Positions 1 through 6,496 of a DNA stretch of 45,457 nucleotides are shown piece by piece. Under the pieces are notes generated by a model. It was not told the origin of the DNA. It ran no database searches and was given only the letters and a program-made list of their open reading frames with translations. The position numbers were made by a program, and so were the translations under genes. This DNA is from Longimicrobium sp. GTDB taxonomy: Bacteria > Gemmatimonadota > Gemmatimonadetes > Longimicrobiales > Longimicrobiaceae. The stretch covers positions 1 through 45,457 of the forward strand of contig DASVTZ010000185.1 of the NCBI GenBank assembly GCA_036387335.1, written 5' to 3'. Position 1 is the stretch's first letter. Each line of letters begins with the position of its first letter.

Positions 1-270
1 CACCGCCACGCGCATGATCAGCTCCGCGTCCGCGCGGGTGATCTGCCCGTCGCCGTCCGCGTCGCCGCGGCCCGGAACGTCGAAGCTGGCCGGGATCGGC
101 CGCCCCGCCAGGTAGGCATAAACGGCAAGGGCGTCGGCCGACGTGATTCGGCCGTCGCCATTGACGTCACCCACCAGGCCGGGGTCACGCTGCTGGGCCA
201 GTGCGGGGATCAGGGCGCCCAGCAGCAGCACCCCGGCCAGCACGGCCGCCTTCATGGAGTAGCGGGACAT
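1..270 (-). CDS. Secreted dockerin-type-repeat protein, 3' end beyond window
   Basis: Reading leftward from the ATG at 270, 90 codons stay open to the window edge, so the C-terminus is missing. Residues 1-25 form a signal peptide (basic start, then AAVLAGVLLLGALIPALA). Two calcium-binding EF-hand-like loops of the dockerin type I pattern follow: DVNGDGRITSADALAVYAYL at about 34-53 and DADGDGQITRADAELIMRV at about 70-88. In cellulosomal bacteria such repeats bind cohesins. In free-living non-cellulosomal bacteria they commonly sit at the ends of large secreted proteins, or form short stand-alone domains as here. No cohesin is visible in the window, so the partner is unknown. The domain call is good; the role is open. 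Confidence 0.8.
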   Translation of the reverse strand, partial: MSRYSMKAAVLAGVLLLGALIPALAQQRDPGLVGDVNGDGRITSADALAVYAYLAGRPIPASFDVPGRGDADGDGQITRADAELIMRVAV

Positions 271-610
271 CGACAGTCGGAGAGGAAATTCGGTCGGCAG
301 TGGGAGCCGCTGCATCGGGCGTTCAGCGCAGCCCGGACGGGTGCACTGGGGAGGCGCGCATCGCGGAAACGGTTACCCGCAACTCAGCCGGGCGACCCGC
401 TTCGCTCTGCCTATCGAAATGAAAGCAGCGGAAGTAGCTGGCGAAACGGCGGAGAGACGTGGCCTGCGGAACCGGGGGCGAGAGCCTTCACGTTAAACGT
501 ACTTTGCGCAAAGCGCAATCCCACAGTCCAGATCGGACCAGTGCCCGCTGAGCAACCGAAAATCACCGACCGCCGTGTAGGGCGCGGCGGTTCTCCAAGC
601 AAAAGTAGGA
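271..610. other. Intergenic, no gene seen
   Basis: I see no convincing gene in this stretch between the dockerin-like gene and the hicA remnant. Short open frames here have no RBS and no recognisable product. It must hold the leftward promoter of the dockerin-like gene, but I cannot place it. A small palindrome, TTTGCGCAAA, lies near 511-520. Confidence 0.4.
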
Positions 611-881
611 TCAGCCACGGAGATCGTCGCGCCTTGTCCCGCTCAAATCGCGAAACCTGGCTACGCTCAGGCCTGCGGCCGGTACGATCCCGCCGAGGGT
701 GAACGCGTTCACCGGATTGTGCCGCGGAACGGTGAGGATGCGCGCCCCGTCCGACATCACGATGTGCTTCCCCTGGCGCACTACGGAGAAGCCTGCCTTC
801 TCGAGCGCGCGAACCGCATCAAAGATGGTTTACCCCTGGAATCTTCCCCACCTCAAGCAGCAACTTCAACTTCACGGACAT
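611..881 (-). pseudogene. hicA: Frameshifted HicA-type mRNA interferase toxin
   Basis: HicA toxins are small dsRBD-fold ribonucleases with one catalytic His. Two leftward frames together give a full HicA. The first runs from the ATG at 881 (or a GTG at 851) and ends with VGKIPGVNHL followed by TGA. The second continues DAVRALEKAGFSVVRQGKHI and then VMSDGARILTVPRHNPVNAF to a stop at 611. The QGKHIVM segment holds the expected active-site His. An extra T at about 823-826 (CTTTGATG where CTTGATG would restore the frame) separates the halves. The gene overlaps or abuts hicB upstream. Its partner is broken too, so this is probably a decayed module; a sequencing indel is the alternative. Confidence 0.75.
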
Positions 882-1049
882 CCCCTCCGCTCGACATCTC
901 CTCGATAGTTTCGAGGTAGGCCTCGATCGCGTCGCGGATGTTGTCGAGCGCTTCGTCCTCAGTGTCTCCCTGCGACCAGCAGCAGGAAGCCCCGGGCAAC
1001 TCACGCTGTACCCTTCTTCCGACTTGTTGAGAACGACCTTGTAGATCAT
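853..1049 (-). pseudogene. hicB: Frameshifted HicB-type antitoxin
   Basis: HicB antitoxins have a partial RNase-H fold that covers the HicA active site. From the ATG at 1049 the frame reads MIYKVVLNKSEEGYSVSCPG, the classic HicB start. It then slips: the natural continuation (CWSQGDTEDEALDNIRDAIE, then AYLETIEEM) lies in the next frame and ends at the stop at 853. One base is missing near 983-988, where CCTGCTGCTGG would need one more G to read PGCW. This is the short HicB form without a visible DNA-binding tail. The order hicB then hicA with a tiny gap is common for this family. Both genes carry a single-base lesion, so the pair is likely non-functional. Confidence 0.75.
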
Positions 1050-1172
1050 ATCGGCGCCCGCGGATGTCACGACGCGAAGGGATGCATACCAATATCCGCG
1101 TTCACAAGGCTGCACCAAGTTCTCCGCGGAATCAAGGTCCGCCGGGAAACTCGTGCGCGGGCAGGCGCGAAG

Positions 1173-2657
1173 TCAGCGCTCCAGTCTGAAGCCCGGGTCT
1201 ACGGCCGGGCGCTGGGCGGCGTTGGCGACGGCCCAGCCCGTCGCATACATCCACTGCGTCATGCGCGTGAGCTTCGCGATGTCGATCCGCTCCGGCTCGT
1301 CCTCCGGCGTGTGGTAGTCGGGGTGCAGGAGGGTGGTGAAGAAGATCGCCGGCACCCCCTCCCGCGCGTACGGAAGGTGGTCGCTGCGGAAGTACCAGTT
1401 CTCCGGGTGCGCGGGATCGTCCCAGCTGTTGTCGAGGATGAAGCGGGTGTGGCGGCGGTTGGCCTCCAGCGCCATCTCCACCAGCGCCATGGAGTTGCGG
1501 TGCGGCGGGATGGAGCCCAGGAGCGCCGCGCTGTCCGGGTGGTTGCGGCCGATCATGTCGCCGTTGAGCACCGCCACCAGCGACTCCTTCGGCACCGTGG
1601 GATGCTCGGAGTACCAGTACGAGCCCAGCAGCCCGCGCTCCTCCGCCCCGTGCCACACGAAGAGCGCCGACCGCCGTCCCGGCCGCCGCGCGAAGGCCCG
1701 CCCGATGGCCAGGAGCGCCACGCTGACGGTGGCGTTGTCGTCCGCGCCGTTCCAGATGGAGTCGCCGTTCACCGGCTCGCCGATGCCGTCGTGGTCCTGG
1801 TGGCCGCTGAACACCACGTGCTCGGCGCGCAGGCGCGGGTCGGTGCCGGGCACGCGCGCCACCACGTTGACCGAGGGAAAGACGAAGCTCTCCACGGCGA
1901 GATCCGCGGTGAAGCGGGCGCCGTCCGCCAGCCGCTCCATGACGCCCGGGCGCACGAGGAAGACGGGCGGTCCGGGGGCGGCGCGCATCGTGCCGCGCGG
2001 CTCGTCCAGCAGGTACAGGCCCTCGCGCTGCCAGTGCTGCATCCGCCCGAAGGCGGCCGCGGCGACCGTGTCCGCTACGAGGACGATGGCGGCGGGGTTC
2101 CCCGCCCGCAGCGCCATGCTCTGCTCGCGCATGGCGGACATGGCGTAGCGCCACTCCCACAGGCTCACGCCGCGCGGGGGCACGCGCGAGGGCGCCTTCA
2201 GCCGCGCCACCACCACACGCCCCTGCTCCCCCGCGCCCGCTCCCTCCACGCGGGCAACCTGCGCATTCACCCGCGCGGTGACCGGGGCGAGGAGGACCGC
2301 ATCCTCCCAGAGCGCCAGCGGCGCGCCGCCGATGGCCACGGTGCTCGCCGCCGTCTGCCGTATGCGGCGCAGGGGGAAGAACTGGAAGTAGGTGCCGTCG
2401 TCGCCCGCGGGCAGCAGCCCCGCCTGCCGTGCGCGCTCCGCCACCCAGACGGAGGCGCGCAGCTCATCCTGAGTCGCGCCCTCGCGCCCGCGCATGGAGT
2501 CCGACGCCATGGCGAAGAGGTCGCGGCGGAGCTCCTCTCGGGTGATGGCGGAGAGCGCGGGGGGCGCGGCGCTCGCGGCGCGGGGAGTCTGCGCCGCGGC
2601 GGCGCCGGCCACGACGGCCAGCATCGCGGCCAGGGCGATGGATCGGGTGTGTGGCAT
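1173..2657 (-). CDS. Secreted M28-family zinc metallopeptidase
   Basis: M28 enzymes are co-catalytic di-zinc aminopeptidases. I start at the ATG at 2657 (494 aa), where a signal peptide begins (MPHTRSIALAAMLAVVAGAA, Ala-rich cleavage region); a GAAGG lies about 10 bases upstream. An upstream in-frame extension lacks these features. The five metal ligands are visible in order: H of SGHQDHDG, D of WNGADDNATV, the EE of WHGAEERGLLGS, D of NGDMIGRN and H of LHPDYHTPEDEPERID. The region between signal peptide and catalytic core (about residues 90-240) resembles a PA-type insert. It is likely periplasmic or secreted and acts on peptides; the substrate is unknown. It stands alone on its strand between hicAB and the methyltransferase. 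Confidence 0.88.
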   Translation of the reverse strand: MPHTRSIALAAMLAVVAGAAAAQTPRAASAAPPALSAITREELRRDLFAMASDSMRGREGATQDELRASVWVAERARQAGLLPAGDDGTYFQFFPLRRIRQTAASTVAIGGAPLALWEDAVLLAPVTARVNAQVARVEGAGAGEQGRVVVARLKAPSRVPPRGVSLWEWRYAMSAMREQSMALRAGNPAAIVLVADTVAAAAFGRMQHWQREGLYLLDEPRGTMRAAPGPPVFLVRPGVMERLADGARFTADLAVESFVFPSVNVVARVPGTDPRLRAEHVVFSGHQDHDGIGEPVNGDSIWNGADDNATVSVALLAIGRAFARRPGRRSALFVWHGAEERGLLGSYWYSEHPTVPKESLVAVLNGDMIGRNHPDSAALLGSIPPHRNSMALVEMALEANRRHTRFILDNSWDDPAHPENWYFRSDHLPYAREGVPAIFFTTLLHPDYHTPEDEPERIDIAKLTRMTQWMYATGWAVANAAQRPAVDPGFRLER

Positions 2658-2752
2658 CCGCTGGGCCTTCGTTGGGGTGCACGGGGGGAGCGCCGCACCG
2701 CAGCGCACGTGCCGGGCCGCGCTGCCGGGTGTGGCGGCTCAGGCGCGCGCGC

Positions 2753-3490
2753 TCATGGGCGCGCGATCACGAGACGGTATCCGAGATCGACCTCGGTCCG
2801 CCGCAGGAGATCCCCGTGCCGGCGCTCCCACGTGCCACTCTCGAGATCATCGCGCAGGCGGCTCACCCCGGTTTCGACCTCGCCGATCATCGAGAATGCG
2901 GAGATCGCCCCGCGGACACCATCGTCCAGGTAGGCGTGTGGCCGCCGCCAGTATGCCCCGAGAAAGCCATCGGTGCAGTCGTGCGGAACGGGCAGCGGGC
3001 GCACGTCGATCTCCCCCAGCACCGCTCGCAACTCCTCGACGGACGGCATGTTGCGGCGATCGATCTCCCCGATAGCGGGAAAGTAGTCGTCCACGAGCCA
3101 GAAATTCGACGCCGTCGGATCAAAGGTGACGACGACGACCCGTCTCCGGGCGACCCGCGCCAGTTCGGCAAGGCCGCGCACTCGATCGGGCCAATGGTGC
3201 GCCGTCAGAATGGCGAGCGCCGCGTCGAACGCATCGTCCCGGAACGGCAGGTCCGTCGCGCTGCCCTGCACCACCGGCGCACTCCCCGCCCGGCGTTGCC
3301 GGATCATCTCCAGCGACGGTTCCACGGCGATCACGGCGCGATCAGACGGTTCATACGATCCCGCGCCAGCGCCGACGTTCACCAGGCTCGCCGCGTCGCC
3401 GAGCGCGCCGAGTATGGCCGCGCCGATCCGCGGGTCCGGGCGCCGGTAGTGCGCGTACCCGAGGCCGATCTCGTCGTAGAGCTGCGGCAT
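2753..3490 (-). CDS. Class I SAM-dependent methyltransferase
   Basis: The start at 3490 (MPQLYDEIGLGYAHYRRPDP) is preceded by AAAGGTGA at RBS distance, so I prefer it to an ATG 23 codons upstream. The product is about 245 aa. SAM-binding motif I is SLVNVGAGAGSYE (about residues 36-48), followed by an acidic AVEPS (motif II) and GSATDLPFRDDAFDAALAIL (motif III), the Methyltransf_11 pattern. The substrate cannot be told from sequence. Homologues with this YDEIGxGYxxYRRPDPRI start are usually annotated simply as methyltransferases and often act on small molecules. It is cytosolic, probably monocistronic, and about 95 bases downstream of the M28 start on the same strand. Confidence 0.85.
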   Translation of the reverse strand: MPQLYDEIGLGYAHYRRPDPRIGAAILGALGDAASLVNVGAGAGSYEPSDRAVIAVEPSLEMIRQRRAGSAPVVQGSATDLPFRDDAFDAALAILTAHHWPDRVRGLAELARVARRRVVVVTFDPTASNFWLVDDYFPAIGEIDRRNMPSVEELRAVLGEIDVRPLPVPHDCTDGFLGAYWRRPHAYLDDGVRGAISAFSMIGEVETGVSRLRDDLESGTWERRHGDLLRRTEVDLGYRLVIARP

Positions 3491-3575
3491 CCTGTCACCT
3501 TTCCCGAGCTGCGGCTGGCTGTACGGCATACATGTAAGACATACTCGCAACGCGATCAAACGGCTGCAACAAAAC

Positions 3576-3633
3576 GCCGGGGGATGAAATGAATCCCCCG
3601 GCTGGAACTACGCAAAGACGGCTGAAGCCGTCT
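3576..3633. repeat. Double inverted-repeat intergenic element
   Basis: Two perfect hairpins sit side by side: GCCGGGGGAT / ATCCCCCGGC (3576-3585 and 3593-3602, loop 7) and AGACGGC / GCCGTCT (3616-3622 and 3627-3633, loop TGAA). The spacer reads TGGAACTACGCAA. The layout is typical of short dispersed palindromic elements in intergenic DNA. No other copy is obvious in this window. Confidence 0.55.
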
Positions 3634-3909
3634 CGTGAGCGGCCGCTCGTTCCCGCGTCTGACCGTCACCCTGGTATCTCAGCTCAGAGACTCCTACAAA
3701 CACGTTGCTGCGCCTGCGCTTACAACATATCGTCCTCCGAGGGCCCATTTCGGATGTTGCACCTTGTAACGAAACCCTCAGTTGTAAGACATCCGAATTG
3801 TCACCACACCCCGCCTGGCACGGGGAACGCGTTCTCGTGGCGGAGGGTACCCCGTCCGGACTGCTGCCGCGGGACGCTCGCTCCGACCACGCTCATGCTG
3901 GGAAGCTCG

Positions 3910-4407
3910 ATGAAGATCCGAACTCTGACGTTCGCGCTGCTGGTGACCGGGCTCTCCGGGTGCATGCCGCCGCCTCCGCCCCCCCCTCCGCCGGCGCCCC
4001 TTCCGGCCCCGGCCGCCCCGCCCCCCAGCGCGGAGGAGGTGGAGCGCGCGGCGGAGGAGCAGGCCCGTCGCTCGTGGGAGCAGGCGACGACGCTGGGCCG
4101 GCAGGGCCGCTGGCGGGATGCGGAGGCGCTCCTGAGGACGGCGGTCCAGCAGCGCCCCTCGAATCCCACGTATCACCTGGCGCTCTCCAACGCCCTCATA
4201 CAGCAGTCGCGCGAGAGCGAGGCCGCCGACGCGCTCTGGGCCGGCATCCGCGCGCAGGAAGCGGTGCCGAGCCCCAACCACCGCGTCCTGGTGGTGGACT
4301 ACGAGCGCCTGGTGGAGCTCCTCACGCGCGTGGGCCGCGCCGCCGAGGCGCAGCAGGCCCGCGCCCGCCAGGCCGAGCACCGGCGGCTGCGGGATGCGGG
4401 GCAATGA
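3910..4407 (+). CDS. Proline-rich TPR-like lipoprotein
   Basis: The start is the ATG at 3910 (165 aa), where a lipoprotein signal begins: MKIRTLTFALLVTGLSGC with lipobox LSGC and Cys at 18. A run of about nine prolines and further Pro/Ala residues (19-45) would form an extended linker from the membrane. Helices of TPR character follow: SWEQATTLGRQGRWRDAEAL and NPTYHLALSNALIQQSRESE fit the 34-residue TPR spacing. It probably sits in the outer membrane or periplasmic face and works as a protein-interaction scaffold. Partners are not indicated, and the upstream 300 bases hold no gene. Long in-frame extensions upstream have no RBS and would bury the lipobox. Confidence 0.75.
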   Translation: MKIRTLTFALLVTGLSGCMPPPPPPPPPAPLPAPAAPPPSAEEVERAAEEQARRSWEQATTLGRQGRWRDAEALLRTAVQQRPSNPTYHLALSNALIQQSRESEAADALWAGIRAQEAVPSPNHRVLVVDYERLVELLTRVGRAAEAQQARARQAEHRRLRDAGQ

Positions 4408-4488
4408 TCGCGCGCAACGCACCGCCCCGGACAGGGATGCGCCGCAACTCTACCACCGCGGGATGTTTCGCTGACCCACGTGTGCCAC

Positions 4489-4517
4489 TTGCATGCGAGG
4501 GCTGACCGCTGTATTTT
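4489..4517 (+). promoter_or_regulatory. Sigma-70-like promoter of NYN gene 1
   Basis: TTGCAT (4489-4494), a 17-base spacer and TATTTT (4512-4517) match a housekeeping promoter. Transcription would start at about 4524, at the foot of the leader hairpins. The NYN gene at 12231 has a matching arrangement (TTGACG, 17 bases, TAATTT). Confidence 0.55.
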
Positions 4518-4521
4518 ACAA

Positions 4522-4588
4522 GCATCACCTCGGCGGCCCTCGTGGACGCCGATCCATGCGGTGGCCCGGTGCTCGCGCACCGGGCCAC
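4522..4588 (+). ncRNA. Two-hairpin structured leader of NYN gene 1
   Basis: Hairpin A pairs GCAT (4522-4525) with ATGC (4556-4559) and TCGGCG (4530-4535) with CGCCGA (4547-4552), leaving a small internal loop and an 11-base apical loop. Hairpin B, one base further on, is a perfect 12-bp stem GTGGCCCGGTGC / GCACCGGGCCAC (4561-4572, 4577-4588) with a TCGC loop. No U-run follows, so B is not a canonical terminator. The ATG is 23 bases downstream and lacks a clear Shine-Dalgarno. The same promoter / hairpin A / hairpin B / NYN order recurs at 12376-12231. A leader processed or bound by its own encoded nuclease is a reasonable inference, not shown. Confidence 0.5.
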
Positions 4589-4611
4589 TTGCGTTGTGCC
4601 CCCTACGAATT

Positions 4612-5298
4612 ATGCCGTTCGAGCCCTCCCACCCGACTTCACCCGCGCCGCCCACGGCTGCCTCGGACGCTGGCGCCGCGCGTCCGGTGCGTGTCACCGT
4701 CTACGTGGACGGGTTCAACCTGTACCACGGGCTTAAGGAGCACAGCAAGGCGCGCGCGTACCGATGGCTCGACCTGCACGCGCTGTCGGAATCGCTCCTC
4801 CTTCCTGGCCACCGCCTCGAGAAGGTGCTGTACTTCACGTCTCTGCCGCCGTGGAGCCCGCAGAAGATCGCACGTCACCAGGTGTATATCGACGCGCTGA
4901 AGAGCGTGGGGGTGACGGTGGTCGAAGGGCGCTTCCAAAAGGATACCCGGACTTGCTTCGCGATCTGCCGGTTGCCGTTCGACGTGTACGTCGAGAAGCT
5001 GACCGACGTGAACATCGCTACACGCATGATCGAGGATGCCGTGCTGGATCGGACGGACTGGATCTACCTCGTGACGGGCGATGCCGATCAGGCACCTGCG
5101 ATCCGCACCCTTCGGACGCTGGTGCCACAGAAGGTCGTCCGGGTGATCTTCCCACCCCGCCGCCACTCGGCCGAGTTGCAGCAGGTGGCGGATGAACATC
5201 TCGGCCCTATAGGACACAGGAAGCTCAAGCCGTTTTTGCTGCCTGATGCGATCACCCTTGCCGACGGCCGCACGATCCATAACCCCGACGGCTGGTAG
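4612..5298 (+). CDS. NYN-domain (PIN-like) ribonuclease family protein 1
   Basis: This is a 228-aa protein. NYN domains are PIN-like metal-dependent nucleases, mostly acting on RNA. The strand-1 motif VTVYVDGFNLY carries Asp33; VEKLTDVNIATRMIEDA (about 127-143) supplies further acidic residues including D132; LVTGDADQAPAI (153-164) carries D157 and D159. Together these give the expected acidic cluster. The first 25 residues are Pro/Ala/Ser-rich and likely flexible. The start at 4612 is chosen because it follows the leader hairpins; upstream in-frame ATGs would run translation through both hairpins. The gene stands alone, about 110 bases before the Rrf2 gene. COG1432/LabA-like relatives have roles in RNA turnover or processing; the target here is unknown. 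Confidence 0.85.
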   Translation: MPFEPSHPTSPAPPTAASDAGAARPVRVTVYVDGFNLYHGLKEHSKARAYRWLDLHALSESLLLPGHRLEKVLYFTSLPPWSPQKIARHQVYIDALKSVGVTVVEGRFQKDTRTCFAICRLPFDVYVEKLTDVNIATRMIEDAVLDRTDWIYLVTGDADQAPAIRTLRTLVPQKVVRVIFPPRRHSAELQQVADEHLGPIGHRKLKPFLLPDAITLADGRTIHNPDGW

Positions 5299-5353
5299 GT
5301 CACGCAAACCGGCGGTCAATTGAACATCTGCGTTCGCCTCGTTCACGCTTCTC

Positions 5354-5390
5354 TTGACTGCACTCCAATTCGAAACTATTCTGGTTACAG
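5354..5390 (+). promoter_or_regulatory. Rrf2 promoter with overlapping 26-bp operator
   Basis: TTGACT (5354-5359), a 17-base spacer and TATTCT (5377-5382) form a strong promoter for the gene at 5413. A 26-bp block (5365-5390) running from CCAATTCGAAAC to GGTTACAG overlaps the spacer and -10. The block recurs inverted at 6422-6447 upstream of the OYE gene, matching at 22 of 26 positions. Placement over the -10 suggests autorepression by the Rrf2 protein, as is common for this family. Confidence 0.65.
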
Positions 5391-5412
5391 TTAAACCGTT
5401 CCGAGGAGCTCG

Positions 5413-5907
5413 ATGATCAGCAGCAGGGTGGCAGTGGCGGTGCACGTGCTGGCGTACCTGGCGTGGCGGAGCGACGGACCTTCGACATCCGAACGCATCG
5501 CGGCCAGCGTAAATACCAATCCCGTGGTGGTGCGGCGCATCGTGGGGGCGTTGCGCAACGCGGGGATGGTGTCCGTGCAGCCCGGTGTGGGCGGCGGCGC
5601 GGTGCTGGCCCGCCACCCCGACGAGATCACCCTGCTGGAGGTGTATCGGGCGGTGGAGGACGGGGGCGAGCTCTTCTCCGTGCACGCCCAGCCGCCGTCG
5701 CGCGAGTGCAACGTGGGGGCGAACATCGTCGAGGTGCTGCAGGGCGTGTTTGTCCGCGCACACACGGCGATGGAGGAGGTGCTGGCGGGGGTTACGGTCG
5801 CGCAGATCGGGCGCGAGGTGATGGGGAGGGCGCGCGCGGCGGGGTGCTGCGGCGCGCCTGAGAAGTACGAGGATGCGGGGCGCGCGGCGGAGGCCGGAGC
5901 CGCGTAG
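5413..5907 (+). CDS. Rrf2-family transcriptional regulator
   Basis: This is a 164-aa DNA-binding regulator. The N-terminal winged helix is typical: RVAVAVHVLAYLAW, then SERIAASVNTNPVVVRRIVG (recognition helix about 30-50) and the wing GMVSVQPGVGGGAVLARHP. The middle carries ITLLEVYRAVEDG and a single ECNVGANI cysteine, as in CymR/YwnA-like members, not the three-Cys cluster of IscR or NsrR. An extra CC pair lies near the C-terminus (GCCGAP). A Fe-S cluster is therefore unlikely and thiol sensing is possible. Its promoter contains the 26-bp site also found before the OYE gene at 6497, so a small regulon of itself plus an electrophile-detoxifying flavoenzyme is inferred. Confidence 0.88.
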   Translation: MISSRVAVAVHVLAYLAWRSDGPSTSERIAASVNTNPVVVRRIVGALRNAGMVSVQPGVGGGAVLARHPDEITLLEVYRAVEDGGELFSVHAQPPSRECNVGANIVEVLQGVFVRAHTAMEEVLAGVTVAQIGREVMGRARAAGCCGAPEKYEDAGRAAEAGAA

Positions 5908-5981
5908 GACAATGTCACCGCGGCGGCGGCGGACCGGCGAGTGCCGGGCGCGGCCGGGCGGGCGAGCGGCGGAGGGACACC

Positions 5982-6362
5982 ATGGCATGGTTCAGCCGGG
6001 TGGTACGAGGATCGCCGGTTTTGCTGCTGATGTGGATGCTGCTGGCGGCGGGTCAGGGCGCGGCGCAGGAGCCGGGAAGGGTGGTGGGACGCATCACGGA
6101 CGGCGCGGGGAACCCCGTGCGAGGCGCGACGCTGGTGCTGGTGTCGGACGCGGACAGCTCGCGCAGCACGGCGACGTCGGGCGAGACGGGCGGGTTCGAG
6201 TTCGCGCGGGTGGCGGCGGGAACGTACACGCTGCGGGCCGAGCGCCCCGGCTTCGCCACGCGAACTACGCGGGTGACGGTGGAGCCCGGCGAGCGGGAGA
6301 CGGTGATCGCGCGGCTGCGGCCGGCGCGCACGGTGCCGACGGCGGCGCTTCGGCAGCCGTAG
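5982..6362 (+). CDS. Secreted carboxypeptidase-regulatory-like domain protein
   Basis: The ATG at 5982 is preceded by GGAGGGACACC, a good RBS. The 126-aa product has a signal peptide (about 1-28, SPVLLLMWMLLAAGQGAAQ) followed by one CarboxypepD_reg / transthyretin-like beta-sandwich: GRVVGRITDGAGNPVRGATL, then FEFARVAAGTYTLRAERPGF and a final TRVTVEPGERETVIARL. Such domains usually cap TonB-dependent receptors or proteases; here the domain stands alone. It lies about 75 bases after the Rrf2 gene on the same strand and may be cotranscribed. No enzymatic residues are expected. Its periplasmic or surface role is unknown. Confidence 0.8.
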   Translation: MAWFSRVVRGSPVLLLMWMLLAAGQGAAQEPGRVVGRITDGAGNPVRGATLVLVSDADSSRSTATSGETGGFEFARVAAGTYTLRAERPGFATRTTRVTVEPGERETVIARLRPARTVPTAALRQP

Positions 6363-6378
6363 CGGCGGAAACGCACGA

Positions 6379-6399
6379 CGGCCGGGAGAGGCCCGGCCG
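6379..6399 (+). terminator. Possible terminator hairpin
   Basis: CGGCCGGG / CCCGGCCG with loop AGAGG lies just after the stop at 6362. No U-run follows, so it is a weak candidate. Confidence 0.35.
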
Positions 6400-6421
6400 C
6401 AGGGGCCAAGTGCGCTCCAAT

Positions 6422-6447
6422 CTGTAACTTGAACGGTTTCGAATTGG
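6422..6447 (+). promoter_or_regulatory. Inverted copy of the Rrf2 26-bp site before OYE
   Basis: Read on the minus strand, this block aligns with 5365-5390 without gaps, differing at four positions (13, 14, 18 and 19). It lies 50 bases before the OYE start, where a repressor could block initiation. It contains the imperfect dyad TTGAAC..GTTTCGAA. I could not place a convincing -10/-35 for the OYE gene around it. Confidence 0.6.
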
Positions 6448-6496
6448 CGCCCCGCGCACCGCCGGGAGCCTTTCCAATAGACGATGGGGGTGGGGG

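Noticed and set aside
411-602. 63-codon leftward open frame
   Set aside because: No RBS, no hydrophobic or conserved pattern, and it sits beside a decayed locus; treated as noise.
903-916. Match to part of the Rrf2 site (TCGAAACTAT on the minus strand)
   Set aside because: Only about 10 bases match and it falls inside the hicB remnant, so chance similarity is the simplest view.
1311-2933. 540-codon open frame opposite the M28 peptidase
   Set aside because: It lies antisense to a gene with intact catalytic motifs, and its product is Arg/Gly/His-rich without any fold. Such frames are expected in GC-rich DNA.
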